In this document: positions 19,214-28,482 of the stretch, one piece after another | Position numbering within the stretch: the first letter of the stretch is position 1 | How the letters are laid out: every line of letters begins with the position of its first letter | DNA from: Pseudomonas gozinkensis | GTDB taxonomy: Bacteria > Pseudomonadota > Gammaproteobacteria > Pseudomonadales > Pseudomonadaceae | Length of the DNA stretch: 64,000 bases | Direction of reading: 5' to 3' | Assembly (NCBI RefSeq): GCF_014863585.1 | Contig: NZ_CP062253.1 | Coordinates: forward strand, 1,266,501 to 1,330,500 | Position numbers and translations under genes: made by a program | Notes under the pieces: model-generated | Seen by the model: only the letters and a program-made list of their open reading frames with translations | Databases searched by the model: none | What the model was told of the DNA's origin: nothing

Positions 19214-20220
19214 AGATCGCAATCGTCAACGACATGCCTTTGGCGGTGGAGGCCCTGCGCCGTGCGCTGGCCTTCGAGCCGGCGCATCAGGTGGTGTGGG
19301 TCGCCGGCAACGGCGCCGAAGCGGTGCGCCTGTGCGCGGAAAACACCCCGGACCTGATCCTGATGGACCTGATCATGCCGGTGATGGATGGCGTCGAGGC
19401 CACCCGCCGGATCATGGCCGAGAGCCCGTGTGCGATCGTCATCGTCACCGTGGACCGCCAGCAGAACGTGCACCGGGTGTTCGAAGCCATGGGCCACGGC
19501 GCGCTGGACGTGGTCGACACCCCGGCCATCGGCGGTGGCAATCCTCAGGAAGCGGCAGCACCGCTGCTGCGCAAAATTCTCAATATCGGCTGGCTGATCG
19601 GCGAGAAAACCGCCCGCTCTCGTCCCGCGCCTGCGACACCGCGCAATTCCGCCTCGCGCCAGCGATTGGTGGCGATCGGCTCTTCGGCCGGCGGCCCGGC
19701 GGCGCTGGAAGTCTTGCTCAAAGGCCTGCCACGGCACTTTTCGGCGGCCATCGTGCTGGTGCAGCATGTCGATCAGGTGTTCGCCGCCGGCATGGCTGAA
19801 TGGCTGGCCAGCGCCAGCGGCCTGGACGTGCGTCTGGCCCGCGAAGGCGAGCCGCCGCAGGCCGGCGCGGTGCTGCTGGCCGGCACCAATCACCATATTC
19901 GTTTGCTCAAGAACGGCACGCTGGCCTACACCGCCGAGCCGGTCAACGAGATTTACCGCCCCTCGATCGACGTGTTTTTCGAAAGCGTCGCCAACCACTG
20001 GAATGGTGACGCAGTAGGGGTTTTATTGACAGGGATGGGACGCGACGGGGCGCAAGGGCTTAAGCTCATGCGCCAACAGGGTTACCTGACCATCGCGCAG
20101 GATCAGCAAAGCAGTGCGGTGTACGGCATGCCCAAGGCTGCTGCAGCCATCGACGCGGCCGTAGAAATCCGTCCACTGGAAAAGATAGCGCCACGATTGC
20201 TGGAGGTTTTTCCCAAATGA
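19210..20220 (+). CDS. wspF: WspF, CheB-type methylesterase
   Basis: A 336-residue response regulator/methylesterase. The receiver domain has its acceptor aspartate at D53 ([13 protein letters not shown]). The C-terminal esterase domain has the catalytic serine in IGSSAGGP, histidine in VQHVDQ and aspartate in GMGRDGAQG. Phospho-WspF removes methyl groups from WspA and damps the signal; loss of WspF in SBW25 gives the wrinkly-spreader phenotype through constitutive WspR activity. All catalytic residues are intact here, so this strain should carry a functional negative arm. ATG overlaps the wspE stop. Confidence 0.96.
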   Translation: MKIAIVNDMPLAVEALRRALAFEPAHQVVWVAGNGAEAVRLCAENTPDLILMDLIMPVMDGVEATRRIMAESPCAIVIVTVDRQQNVHRVFEAMGHGALDVVDTPAIGGGNPQEAAAPLLRKILNIGWLIGEKTARSRPAPATPRNSASRQRLVAIGSSAGGPAALEVLLKGLPRHFSAAIVLVQHVDQVFAAGMAEWLASASGLDVRLAREGEPPQAGAVLLAGTNHHIRLLKNGTLAYTAEPVNEIYRPSIDVFFESVANHWNGDAVGVLLTGMGRDGAQGLKLMRQQGYLTIAQDQQSSAVYGMPKAAAAIDAAVEIRPLEKIAPRLLEVFPK

Positions 20221-20268
20221 ACACGTTCCTCCGCAATCCTGGCCCCCGCAGCACTCAGGTGACCGCCC

Positions 20269-21270
20269 ATGAATGACTTACAGATCGATGACATCAAAAC
20301 CGACGAGAACGCCGCCATGGTGTTGTTGGTGGACGATCAGGCGATGATCGGCGAAGCCGTGCGCCGTGGGCTGTCGAATGAAGAGAACATCGACTTCCAC
20401 TTCTGCTCAGACCCGCATCTTGCCGTGGCCCACGCGGTGCGGATCAAGCCGACGGTGATCCTGCAGGATCTGGTGATGCCCGGCCTCGACGGCCTGAGCC
20501 TGGTGCGCGAATACCGCAATCATCCGGCAACCAAGGACATTCCGATCATCGTCCTGTCGACCAAGGAAGACCCGCTGATCAAGAGCGCGGCGTTCTCGGC
20601 CGGGGCCAACGATTACCTGGTGAAGCTGCCGGACAACATCGAGCTGGTGGCGCGTATTCGCTATCACTCGCGCTCCTACATGACGTTGCTGCAACGGGAC
20701 GCGGCCTACCGCGCGTTGCGGGTCAGCCAGCAGCAATTGCTCGACACCAACCTCGTCCTGCAACGCCTGATGAACTCCGACGGCCTGACCGGGCTGTCCA
20801 ATCGCCGGCACTTCGACGAATACCTGGAGCTGGAATGGCGCCGTTCGCTACGCGATCAGAGCCAGTTGTCGTTGCTGATGATCGACGTCGATTACTTCAA
20901 GTCCTACAACGACACCTTCGGTCACGTCGAAGGCGACGAAGCCTTGCGCAAGGTCGCCACGGCAATCCGCGAGGCCAGTGCCCGACCATCCGACTTGCCG
21001 GCGCGTTATGGTGGCGAAGAGTTTGCGCTGGTGCTGCCCAACACCTCGCCGGGCGGGGCGCGACTGGTGGCGGAAAAGCTGCGCCAGACGGTCGCGGCGC
21101 TGAAGATTCCGCACATTGCTCCGGGCGAAGGGTCGAGCCTGACCATCAGCATCGGCCTGGCGACGATGGTGCCGGAGTCGGGCAGCGACTGCCGGTTGCT
21201 GATCTCGGCGGCAGATCGCGGCCTGTACCTGGCCAAGAACAACGGACGCAATCAGGTAGGGATCGAATGA
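20269..21270 (+). CDS. wspR: WspR, response regulator diguanylate cyclase
   Basis: A 333-residue output protein: a CheY-like receiver with acceptor D67 (ILQDLVMPG), a helical stalk, and a GGDEF domain with the active-site motif GGEEF. An RxxD inhibitory site (RPSD) lies five residues upstream of the GGEEF, so product feedback by cyclic-di-GMP is expected. Phosphorylation by WspE drives WspR clustering and cyclic-di-GMP synthesis, promoting exopolysaccharide and biofilm. A gap of about 48 bases separates it from wspF, unlike the overlapping earlier genes. A weak AGGTGA precedes the ATG. Confidence 0.96.
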   Translation: MNDLQIDDIKTDENAAMVLLVDDQAMIGEAVRRGLSNEENIDFHFCSDPHLAVAHAVRIKPTVILQDLVMPGLDGLSLVREYRNHPATKDIPIIVLSTKEDPLIKSAAFSAGANDYLVKLPDNIELVARIRYHSRSYMTLLQRDAAYRALRVSQQQLLDTNLVLQRLMNSDGLTGLSNRRHFDEYLELEWRRSLRDQSQLSLLMIDVDYFKSYNDTFGHVEGDEALRKVATAIREASARPSDLPARYGGEEFALVLPNTSPGGARLVAEKLRQTVAALKIPHIAPGEGSSLTISIGLATMVPESGSDCRLLISAADRGLYLAKNNGRNQVGIE

Positions 21271-21287
21271 ACCATTGGGTTCATTCG
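21264..21287 (+). terminator. Hairpin overlapping the wspR stop codon
   Basis: A perfect ten-base-pair stem, CGAATGAACC (21264-21273) with GGTTCATTCG (21278-21287), includes the wspR TGA. There is no T run after it, so it may act as an mRNA 3' stabiliser or a weak terminator before prfB. Confidence 0.5.
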
Positions 21288-21376
21288 CCTCAAGAGCCGC
21301 CAGACGGGCTGCCGTGACAGCTTGATTACGTTATACTCGCCGGCTTTCAAAAGTTCGCCAACGAGTGCTGCCCGTC

Positions 21377-22472
21377 ATGGAAATCAACCCGATCCTGAAC
21401 ACCATCAAGGACCTGTCCGAGCGCTCCGAAACTATTCGGGGGTATCTTTGACTACGATCAAAAGCATGAGCGTCTGATCGAAGTCAATCGCGAGCTTGAA
21501 GATCCTGCAGTCTGGAACAAACCTGAATACGCCCAGGAACTGGGCCGCGAGCGCGCTGCGCTGGCGCAGATCGTCGACACCCTCGACGAACTGAACGGTG
21601 GCCTGGCCGATTGCCGCGAGCTGCTGGACATGGCCGTTGAAGAGAACGACGAGGGCGCGGTCAACGACGTCGTCGAAGTCCTTCAAGGTCTCGAAGAGTC
21701 CCTGTCCAAGCTCGAATTCCGCCGTATGTTCAGCCACGAGATGGACCCGAACAACGCCTACCTGGACATCCAGGCCGGCTCCGGCGGCACCGAAGCCCAG
21801 GACTGGGCCAACATCCTGCTGCGCATGTACCTGCGCTGGGCCGACAAACGCGGCTTCGACGCGACCATCATGGAGCTGTCGGCCGGTGAAGTCGCCGGGA
21901 TCAAGGGTGCGACCGTGCACATCAAGGGCGAATACGCCTTTGGCTGGCTGCGGACCGAGATCGGCGTGCACCGTCTGGTGCGCAAGAGCCCGTTCGACTC
22001 CGGCAACCGTCGCCACACTTCTTTCTCCGCGGTTTTCGTCTCGCCAGAGATCGACGACAAGGTGGAAATCGAAATCAACCCGGCAGACCTGCGGATCGAC
22101 ACCTATCGTTCCTCCGGTGCCGGTGGTCAGCACGTAAACACCACCGACTCGGCCGTACGTATCACTCACGTACCGACCAACACCGTGGTGAGCTGCCAGA
22201 ACGAACGCTCCCAGCACGCCAACAAGGACACCGCCATGAAAATGCTGCGGGCCAAGTTGTACGAGCAGGAAATGCAGAAGCGCAACGCCGCGTCCCAGGC
22301 CCTGGAAGACACCAAGTCGGATATCGGCTGGGGTCACCAGATCCGTTCGTACGTGCTCGATGCGTCGCGGATCAAGGATCTGCGCACCAACATCGAACGC
22401 AGTGACTGCGACAAGGTGCTCGACGGCGACATCGACGAATACCTGGAAGCCAGCCTGAAATCGGGGCTGTAA
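21377..22472 (+). CDS. prfB: Peptide chain release factor 2, with programmed +1 frameshift
   Basis: RF2 recognises UGA and UAA and releases the finished peptide. Twenty-four codons starting at ATG 21377 end at an in-frame TGA (21449-21451); skipping one base after CTT continues the frame at GAC (21450) to the stop at 22472, giving 364 residues, the usual RF2 length. The slippery sequence is described separately. The tripeptide anticodon SPF is in RKSPFDSG and the catalytic GGQ in [10 protein letters not shown]. The frameshift gives autoregulation by RF2 level. A TATACT box at 21332-21337 may be the -10 of its promoter. lysS follows, as in many bacteria. A tool that ignores the frameshift would wrongly call a start at 21630. 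Confidence 0.96.
21438..21452 (+). promoter_or_regulatory. prfB programmed frameshift site
   Basis: An internal Shine-Dalgarno-like GGGGG (21438-21442) is followed by TAT, the slippery CTT and the in-frame TGA C. This is the E. coli-type arrangement. Slow UGA decoding when RF2 is scarce lets the ribosome slip from CTT to TTT and read on. Confidence 0.95.
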
Positions 22473-22510
22473 GAAACGCAATACAGGATCGGCTGATTCA
22501 ACTCGATCCC

Positions 22511-22534
22511 TGTAGGAGCCAGCCTGCTGGCGAT
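22511..22534 (+). repeat. Single REP-like half element
   Basis: One degenerate REP unit (TGTAGGAGCC head, CAGCCTGCTG core) with no inverted partner; a hairpin at 22535-22556 takes the place of the second unit. Confidence 0.65.
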
Positions 22535-22556
22535 CCCCGGGCCGAAAGGCCCGGGG
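22535..22556 (+). terminator. Stable GAAA-loop hairpin after prfB
   Basis: A nine-base-pair stem CCCCGGGCC/GGCCCGGGG closed by a GAAA tetraloop lies between prfB and lysS. No T run follows, so transcription may continue into lysS; it may instead protect the prfB message. Confidence 0.5.
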
Positions 22557-22587
22557 GCAACGAACCTGTGATGGAAAATTTAAAGAC

Positions 22588-24090
22588 ATGAGCGACCAAC
22601 AACTCGATCCGCAAGCCCTGCAACAGGAAGAAAACTCCCTGATCGCCCTGCGCAAGGAAAAGCTTGCTGCCGAGCGCGCCAAGGGCAATGCCTTCCCGAA
22701 CGACTTCCGCCGCGAAAACTACTGCGAAGCACTGCAGAAACAGTACGCGGACAAGACCAAGGAAGAGCTCGCAGAGGCTGCGATCCCGGTCAAGGTTGCA
22801 GGTCGCATCATGCTCAACCGTGGCTCGTTCATGGTGATCCAGGACATGACCGGTCGCATCCAGGTCTACGTCAACCGCAAGACCCTGTCCGAAGACACCC
22901 TGGCCGCGGTGAAAACCTGGGACATGGGCGACATCATCGCCGCCGAAGGCACCCTGGCCCGTTCCGGCAAGGGCGACCTGTACGTCGAGATGACCAGCGT
23001 GCGCCTGCTGACCAAATCCCTGCGCCCGCTGCCGGACAAGCATCACGGCCTGACCGACACCGAACAGCGCTACCGTCAGCGTTACGTTGACCTGATCGTC
23101 AACGAAGACGTGCGTCAGACCTTCCGCGTCCGTTCGCAAGTGATCGCGCACATCCGCAGCTTCCTGATGAAGCGCGACTTCCTCGAAGTCGAAACGCCGA
23201 TGCTGCAGACCATTCCTGGCGGCGCCGCGGCCAAACCGTTCGAAACCCACCACAACGCGCTGGACATGGAAATGTTCCTGCGTATCGCCCCGGAGCTGTA
23301 CCTCAAGCGTCTGGTGGTTGGCGGCTTCGAAAAAGTGTTCGAGATCAACCGCAACTTCCGTAACGAAGGCGTTTCGACTCGTCACAATCCTGAATTCACC
23401 ATGTTGGAGTTCTACCAGGCTTACGCCGACTACGAAGACAACATGGACCTGACCGAAGAGCTGTTCCGCGAGCTGGCGCAGCTGGTTCTGGGCAGCACCG
23501 ACGTGCCGTACGGCGACAAGGTGTTCCACTTCGGCGAGCCGTTCGTGCGCCTGTCGGTGTTCGACTCGATCCTCAAGTACAACCCTGAGCTGACCGCCGA
23601 TGACCTGAACGACATCGACAAGGCTCGCGCCATCGCCAAGAAGGCCGGCGCCAAGGTGCTGGGCTTCGAAGGTCTGGGCAAGCTGCAGGTGATGATTTTC
23701 GAAGAGCTGGTCGAGCACAAGCTGGAACAGCCGCACTTCATCACCCAGTACCCGTTCGAAGTGTCGCCGCTGGCCCGTCGCAACGATGACAACCCGAACG
23801 TCACCGACCGCTTCGAGCTGTTCATCGGCGGCCGTGAAATCGCCAACGCCTACTCCGAGCTCAACGACGCGGAAGACCAGGCCGAGCGCTTCATGGCGCA
23901 GGTGGCCGACAAGGACGCCGGCGACGACGAAGCCATGCATTACGACGCCGACTTCGTTCGTGCGCTGGAGTACGGCATGCCGCCAACGGCCGGCGAAGGT
24001 ATCGGCATCGACCGTCTGGTGATGCTGCTGACCAACTCGCCGTCGATCCGCGACGTGATCCTGTTCCCGCACATGCGGCCGCAAGCGTAA
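22588..24090 (+). CDS. lysS: Lysyl-tRNA synthetase, class II
   Basis: A 500-residue class II aminoacyl-tRNA synthetase that charges tRNA-Lys. An N-terminal OB-fold anticodon-binding domain (about 65-145) precedes the catalytic core. Motif 2 ([20 protein letters not shown]) is at about residues 253-272, and motif 3 ([11 protein letters not shown]) close to the C-terminus, near residue 472. Length is normal. The ATG at 22588 has only a GGA-type ribosome binding site. It is preceded by prfB, 115 bases upstream, and ends at a strong terminator. Confidence 0.96.
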   Translation: MSDQQLDPQALQQEENSLIALRKEKLAAERAKGNAFPNDFRRENYCEALQKQYADKTKEELAEAAIPVKVAGRIMLNRGSFMVIQDMTGRIQVYVNRKTLSEDTLAAVKTWDMGDIIAAEGTLARSGKGDLYVEMTSVRLLTKSLRPLPDKHHGLTDTEQRYRQRYVDLIVNEDVRQTFRVRSQVIAHIRSFLMKRDFLEVETPMLQTIPGGAAAKPFETHHNALDMEMFLRIAPELYLKRLVVGGFEKVFEINRNFRNEGVSTRHNPEFTMLEFYQAYADYEDNMDLTEELFRELAQLVLGSTDVPYGDKVFHFGEPFVRLSVFDSILKYNPELTADDLNDIDKARAIAKKAGAKVLGFEGLGKLQVMIFEELVEHKLEQPHFITQYPFEVSPLARRNDDNPNVTDRFELFIGGREIANAYSELNDAEDQAERFMAQVADKDAGDDEAMHYDADFVRALEYGMPPTAGEGIGIDRLVMLLTNSPSIRDVILFPHMRPQA

Positions 24091-24101
24091 GTGTTTCAAT
24101 A

Positions 24102-24130
24102 AAAAAGCCGCCTGAAATGGGCGGCTTTTT
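24102..24130 (+). terminator. Rho-independent terminator of lysS
   Basis: AAAAAGCCGCC (24102-24112) pairs with GGCGGCTTTTT (24120-24130) around a seven-base loop, ending in a T run. It is a textbook terminator that can work in both directions. Confidence 0.92.
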
Positions 24131-24196
24131 ATTGCCTGTCTGGTACAAACGTATCAAATGGTTACTTTTGAAAAAAACAACAGAGGAATGCCTGTC

Positions 24197-24913
24197 GTGA
24201 TCGGTGCAATGGCTCAAGAGGGTGCAGCGGGTATCGCCACTGCGGTCGCTGAAAGTGTTCAGTACCAGGGCCGCAAGGCCAGCCGGCAGGGCAGCGAGCA
24301 GCGTCGGCAGGACATTCTCGATGCGGCGATGCGCATTGTCGTGCGCGACGGTGTGCGGGCCGTGCGTCACCGCGCGGTGGCCGCCGAGGCCGGTGTGCCG
24401 CTGTCGGCCACCACGTATTACTTCAAGGACATCGATGATCTGCTCACCGATACCTTCGCCCAGTACGTCGAACGCAGCGCGGCCTATATGGCCAAGCTGT
24501 GGATCAACAACGAAGGCCTGCTGCGCGAGATGGTGGTCAGTGGCGACGGCAGCCCGGAGTCGCGTTCGCAACTGGCCGACGATATCGCACGGCTGATGGC
24601 TGACTACGTGCACCGGCAACTGGTCAACCGCCGCGAGCATTTGATGGCCGAGCAGGCGTTCCGCCAGGAAGCGCTGCTCAACCCGCGTCTGGCGGAACTG
24701 GTGCGTTCCCATCAGCAGATTCTGTTGCAGGGCACCTGCCAGTTGTTCCAGGTATTGGGCTCGCGCGAGCCGCAGCAGGATGCCAAGGTGTTGACGGCGA
24801 TTATCGGACGGATGGAATATCAGGGCCTGCTCAACGACGCCGAGCCTTTGGCCGAAGAGGACATGCTCGGCATTCTGACGCGTTATATGCATTTGGTACT
24901 CGCGTCGGTGTAG
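24197..24913 (+). CDS. TetR-family transcriptional regulator
   Basis: A regulator of about 238 residues. The N-terminal TetR helix-turn-helix is clear (RRQDILDAAMRIVV, then VRHRAVAAEAGVPLSATTYYFKD); the C-terminal ligand domain is not assignable. A GTG at 24197 is preferred because GAGGA lies eight to nine bases upstream, but ATG at 24158 or 24209 are possible. It stands alone after the lysS terminator, as in other Pseudomonas genomes, and its targets are unknown. A REPIN follows. Confidence 0.85.
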   Translation: MIGAMAQEGAAGIATAVAESVQYQGRKASRQGSEQRRQDILDAAMRIVVRDGVRAVRHRAVAAEAGVPLSATTYYFKDIDDLLTDTFAQYVERSAAYMAKLWINNEGLLREMVVSGDGSPESRSQLADDIARLMADYVHRQLVNRREHLMAEQAFRQEALLNPRLAELVRSHQQILLQGTCQLFQVLGSREPQQDAKVLTAIIGRMEYQGLLNDAEPLAEEDMLGILTRYMHLVLASV

Positions 24914-24923
24914 CGCAATCCCC

Positions 24924-25013
24924 TGTGGGAGCGAGCTTGCTCGCGATTGCGATCTGTCATTCAAAGTCTTCATTGGCTGACACTCCGCCATCGCGAGCAA
25001 GCTCGCTCCCACA
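24924..25013. repeat. REPIN
   Basis: Inverted REP units at 24924-24947 and 24990-25013, both GAGCTTGCTC stem type, between the TetR gene and the lipoprotein gene. Confidence 0.92.
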
Positions 25014-25048
25014 GGTTCGCTGGTGAGTTCGGGTCTAGGGAGTGTCGA

Positions 25049-25603
25049 ATGAAAGCCTGGCGTGGCGTGCTGATCGCCTTGTCGTTCCTGCTGCTCAGCG
25101 GTTGTCTGGTGACCTTCCGCGAGCCGCTGCCCGCCAGTGAACCGGCGCCCAAGGGCCTGCTCGGCCAATGGTCGAGCACCAATGCCTGGGGCGAGCCGAT
25201 GAATCTGGAGTTGACGCGCCTGGGCAATGATCGCTATCAGGCGGTTGCGTATTTCAAAGCCAAACCCCGCGAGCGTGAAGCCTATCCGTTCACGGTGTCG
25301 CGCCACGGCAACCGCTGGTATCTGTCGGCGAAGGTGCCGGCGCAATACGGCGGGCACTTCACCATCGCCGGCTTCGAGATCACCGACAAGCGCGAACTGG
25401 TGATCTACAACCTGGACCTCGAGCAGATCAACCAGGCCATCGCCCAGAAGACCCTCGACGGCCAGGGCTTCCAGACCGATGACGGCGAGGGCGTGCAGGT
25501 CGACAGCCCGCTTGAAAAGGTCTTTGCTTACCTCGACGACCCGGCCAATTCCGACGTTTTCGTCGAAGCGGCGCGCTATCAGCATCAGGCCAAAGCCAAA
25601 TAA
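25049..25603 (+). CDS. Lipoprotein of unknown function
   Basis: A 184-residue protein with a lipoprotein signal: basic start, hydrophobic stretch and lipobox LLSGC with the modified cysteine at residue 19. The mature part is a compact, mixed-charge domain with no recognised motif. The ATG at 25049 has GGGAG seven bases upstream; the longer open frame upstream runs through a REPIN. It lies 33 bases ahead of the DUF1704 gene and is probably co-transcribed with it. I do not recognise the family. Confidence 0.82.
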   Translation: MKAWRGVLIALSFLLLSGCLVTFREPLPASEPAPKGLLGQWSSTNAWGEPMNLELTRLGNDRYQAVAYFKAKPREREAYPFTVSRHGNRWYLSAKVPAQYGGHFTIAGFEITDKRELVIYNLDLEQINQAIAQKTLDGQGFQTDDGEGVQVDSPLEKVFAYLDDPANSDVFVEAARYQHQAKAK

Positions 25604-25636
25604 TTCAGTTCGTCACGTTTTCTACAGGAGTTTCGG

Positions 25637-26914
25637 GTGGACGATTACCAGCAGACGATACGCATTCTGTCCGATCGCATAGTGCTGGCGCAGACGCCGA
25701 TCCGCGTGCTCGACGCGGTCAAGTGGGACGAGAACATCCGCAAGGGGTTCCTCAAGGCCAAGGGCAAGGAATTGCCGGCGGTGGATCGCGACTACTACCT
25801 CAACCGGCCGCTGTCCTTTGACTCCAGCAAGGTCAAGCTGGAATTCCAGAACATCGAACGGGACATCACCCGTCAGCTCGGCCAGTTCAACCCGGTCGGC
25901 CAGATCATGCGCCGCATGTGCAAGGAATACCGGATGGTGGTGCGTATGCTCGAAGCGCGCGGCACCGAGGATTTCGGCCTGATTTCCCAGGAACTGTACG
26001 GCGCCGCGTCCGACGCGTTCCACGCCGGTGACCCGACCCTGGCCGACCTCGGCCTGATGATGTCGGACTATCTGAACAACATCGACGGCCGTGGCGACCT
26101 GAAGGACGAACCGAAGATCCTCACCGCCAAGGACGCCGTGCACTTGTTGCAAACCCGTCTGAACAAGGTGTTCGGCGAGGCCGAGGAAACCATTCGCGTG
26201 TTCGAGTCTGACGGTATCGTCGCCGACGCGGCGGCGGGCGCCGACTACATCAAGATCCGCACTGACGCGATGTTCAACGACCGAGACGTGCGCGCGCTGG
26301 AAGTCCACGAAGGTCTGGTGCACGTCGGCACCACGCTCAACGGTTTGAACCAGCCGATCTGCACCTTCCTGTCCAAGGGCCCGCCCTCGTCGACGGTGAC
26401 TCAGGAAGGCCTGGCGATCCTGATGGAAATCATCACCTTTGCCTCCTACCCGAGCCGTTTGCGCAAACTGACCAACCGCACCCGCGCCATTCATATGGTC
26501 GAGGAGGGCGCGGACTTCCTGCAGGTGTTCGAGTTCTTCCGCGAGCAGGGCTTCGAAATGGCGGAAAGTTACGGCAATGCCAGTCGGGTTTTCCGTGGAT
26601 CGACGCCGACCGGTCTGCCATTCACCAAAGACTTGTCCTACCTCAAGGGCTTCATCATGGTTTACAACTACATTCAGTTGGCCGTGCGCAAGGGCAAGCT
26701 CGAGCAGATCCCGCTGTTGTTCTGTGGCAAGACTACGCTTGAGGACATGCGAACCCTGCGTCAACTGGTGGACGAGGGCCTGGTGGTGCCGCCCAAGTAC
26801 CTGCCGGACCAGTTCCGCGACATGAACGCGTTGTCGGCGTGGATGTGCTTCTCCAACTTCCTCAATCACTTGAGCCTGGACCGGATCGAGGCGGATTACT
26901 CCAACATCCTGTAG
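25637..26914 (+). CDS. DUF1704 (QEGLA-motif) metallopeptidase-like protein
   Basis: A 425-residue protein of the DUF1704 family, usually annotated flavohemoglobin expression-modulating QEGLA motif protein. It contains HEGLVH (HExxxH, about residue 223) and QEGLA (about 256), the pattern of zinc ligands and catalytic glutamate in the related eukaryotic tyrosine metallocarboxypeptidases (MATCAP), so a carboxypeptidase-like activity is plausible. No signal peptide is seen, so it is likely cytoplasmic. The start is GTG at 25637 with ACAGGAG six bases upstream. It follows a lipoprotein gene closely, and both may be one unit. The bacterial substrate is unknown. Confidence 0.85.
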   Translation: MDDYQQTIRILSDRIVLAQTPIRVLDAVKWDENIRKGFLKAKGKELPAVDRDYYLNRPLSFDSSKVKLEFQNIERDITRQLGQFNPVGQIMRRMCKEYRMVVRMLEARGTEDFGLISQELYGAASDAFHAGDPTLADLGLMMSDYLNNIDGRGDLKDEPKILTAKDAVHLLQTRLNKVFGEAEETIRVFESDGIVADAAAGADYIKIRTDAMFNDRDVRALEVHEGLVHVGTTLNGLNQPICTFLSKGPPSSTVTQEGLAILMEIITFASYPSRLRKLTNRTRAIHMVEEGADFLQVFEFFREQGFEMAESYGNASRVFRGSTPTGLPFTKDLSYLKGFIMVYNYIQLAVRKGKLEQIPLLFCGKTTLEDMRTLRQLVDEGLVVPPKYLPDQFRDMNALSAWMCFSNFLNHLSLDRIEADYSNIL

Positions 26915-26930
26915 GTCCAACACCGTCCTC

Positions 26931-27020
26931 TGTGGGAGCGGGCTTGCCCGCGATAGCGGTCTGACATTCAACGTTGATGTCGATTGATCCTCCGCCATCG
27001 GGGGCAAGCCCGCTCCCACA
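26931..27020. repeat. REPIN
   Basis: Inverted REP units at 26931-26954 and 26997-27020, GGGCTTGCCC stem type; the right unit has GGGG in place of CGCG-type bases at its foot. Confidence 0.9.
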
Positions 27021-27076
27021 AGGTCATTTGTTTTCCTCAGGGTTGCGTTTCAACTCTCTTCGCGAGGTTTCACCGG

Positions 27077-27991
27077 ATGAGAATCCTCGGCATCTTCTGC
27101 CTGCTCCTGACCCTCGGCGGTTGCAGCTCGTTGCTGTTCTACCCCGAGCCAGGCCAGTTGTTTACCCCGGAAAAGGCCAAACTCGAATACCGCACCGTCA
27201 CCCTGACCACCGCCGACGGCCTCAAGCTGAACGCCTGGTGGCTGCCGGCCAAACCCGGGGTCGAGGTCAAGGGCACGGTCCTGCATCTGCATGGCAACGG
27301 CGGGAATCTGCCGATGCACCTGGGCGGGAGCTGGTGGTTGCCGAAAAACGGCTATCAAGTGCTGCTGGTGGACTATCGCGGTTACGGCTTGTCCGAGGGC
27401 GAACCGAGCCTGCCGGCGATCTATCAGGACATCGATGCCGCCTTCGCCTGGCTGGACAAGGCGCCGGAGGTCAAAGGAAAACCGCTGGTGCTGCTGGGCC
27501 AGAGCTTGGGTGGTGCAATGGCCGTGCATTGGCTGGTGCAACATCCGCAAAGACAGAAACAGCTCAAGGCCCTGGTGCTCGACGGTGTGCCCGCCAGTTA
27601 TCGCAGCGTCGGCCAATACGCCCTCAGCACCTCATGGCTGACCTGGCCGTTTCAGGTGCCGCTGTCGTGGCTGGTGCCGGATGGCGACAGTGCGATCAAC
27701 GCGATGCCGCAGCTCAACGGCGTGCCGAAACTGATCTTTCACAGCCTCGACGATCCGCTGGTGCCCCTTTCCAACGGCATCCGTCTGTATCAAGCTGCGC
27801 CGCCACCGCGCGTGTTGCAACTGACTCGCGGCGGCCATGTGCAGACCTTCGGCGATCCGGTCTGGCGTCAGGTGATGCTGCGCTACCTCGACGATCCCGA
27901 ACACTTCAACGGCCTGCGCCGCCTCGGCGAGATCCCGAATTATCCGACACCCCCGAATTCTGAAGACGAACCACCAGAGAGTCCGCAATGA
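27077..27991 (+). CDS. Alpha/beta hydrolase lipoprotein
   Basis: A 304-residue predicted lipoprotein hydrolase. Its lipobox is LGGC (modified cysteine at residue 16). An HGNGGN oxyanion-type motif and the nucleophile elbow GQSLGG mark the alpha/beta hydrolase fold, and HVQTF near the end probably supplies the catalytic histidine. It resembles the YfhR/BEM46-type serine hydrolases in outline. The ATG at 27077 is preceded by GAGG about nine bases away; the upstream in-frame extension runs into a REPIN. It overlaps the next gene by four bases. Confidence 0.87.
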   Translation: MRILGIFCLLLTLGGCSSLLFYPEPGQLFTPEKAKLEYRTVTLTTADGLKLNAWWLPAKPGVEVKGTVLHLHGNGGNLPMHLGGSWWLPKNGYQVLLVDYRGYGLSEGEPSLPAIYQDIDAAFAWLDKAPEVKGKPLVLLGQSLGGAMAVHWLVQHPQRQKQLKALVLDGVPASYRSVGQYALSTSWLTWPFQVPLSWLVPDGDSAINAMPQLNGVPKLIFHSLDDPLVPLSNGIRLYQAAPPPRVLQLTRGGHVQTFGDPVWRQVMLRYLDDPEHFNGLRRLGEIPNYPTPPNSEDEPPESPQ

Positions 27992-28317
27992 GTGAAGAAC
28001 GTAACGCCATCCCGCTGATCATCACCGGCATCTGCAGCATCCTCGGCACCGTCGGCGCCCTGTGGTACTACGGCTACCTGCACTTCGCCAAACCCGAGGA
28101 TGCGTTGCTGCTCAACGAATTCACCATGCTCAAGACCATTCCCGGCGAAGACTACAAAGTCTCCCTGACCCCGGCGCCGCAAGTGGCGCAGTGCATCGAT
28201 GGCGTGCTGGTGCTGTTCGACACCGAACAGAAAGGCCTGACCGGGGTGCTGGTCAACAGCCAGAAAAAAGCCGTGCGCTGCATGGGCCAGGAGACCCCGC
28301 AGCAACTCCAGCAGTAA
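27988..28317 (+). CDS. Small membrane-anchored protein of unknown function
   Basis: A 109-residue protein with one N-terminal transmembrane helix (about residues 8-28) and a soluble domain of about 75 residues containing two cysteines (VAQCIDG and AVRCMG) that could form a disulfide if the domain is periplasmic. The ATG overlaps the hydrolase stop by four bases, so the two are coupled. No family was recognised. Confidence 0.8.
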   Translation: MSEERNAIPLIITGICSILGTVGALWYYGYLHFAKPEDALLLNEFTMLKTIPGEDYKVSLTPAPQVAQCIDGVLVLFDTEQKGLTGVLVNSQKKAVRCMGQETPQQLQQ

Positions 28318-28328
28318 CTCAGTTTTCA

Positions 28329-28417
28329 TGTGGGAGCGTGCTTGCTCGCGATGGCGGTGGGTCAGTCAAACAATTGCTGACTGAAAGGACGCTATCGCGA
28401 GCAAGCTCGCTCCCACA
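28329..28417. repeat. REPIN
   Basis: Inverted REP units at 28329-28352 and 28394-28417, GAGCTTGCTC type; the left unit has one stem mismatch (GTGCTTGCTC). Confidence 0.9.
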
Positions 28418-28432
28418 GAGTTCCGGTCAAAA

Positions 28433-28464
28433 AAAGCCCCGCCTGATCACTCAGGCGGGGCTTT
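28433..28464. terminator. Strong convergent terminator
   Basis: A fourteen-base-pair stem (28433-28446 with 28451-28464) around a TCAC loop. The A run on its left gives a T run for the minus-strand OmpA gene, and CTTT on its right serves the plus-strand gene. Confidence 0.9.
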
Positions 28465-28482
28465 CACATTTCAGCGTGACGC

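Noticed and set aside
21630..22472. prfB beginning at ATG 21630
   Set aside because: The upstream frameshift site and full-length RF2 frame show the true start at 21377.
22498..24099. Minus-strand open frame antisense to lysS
   Set aside because: Shadow of lysS with no recognisable domain.
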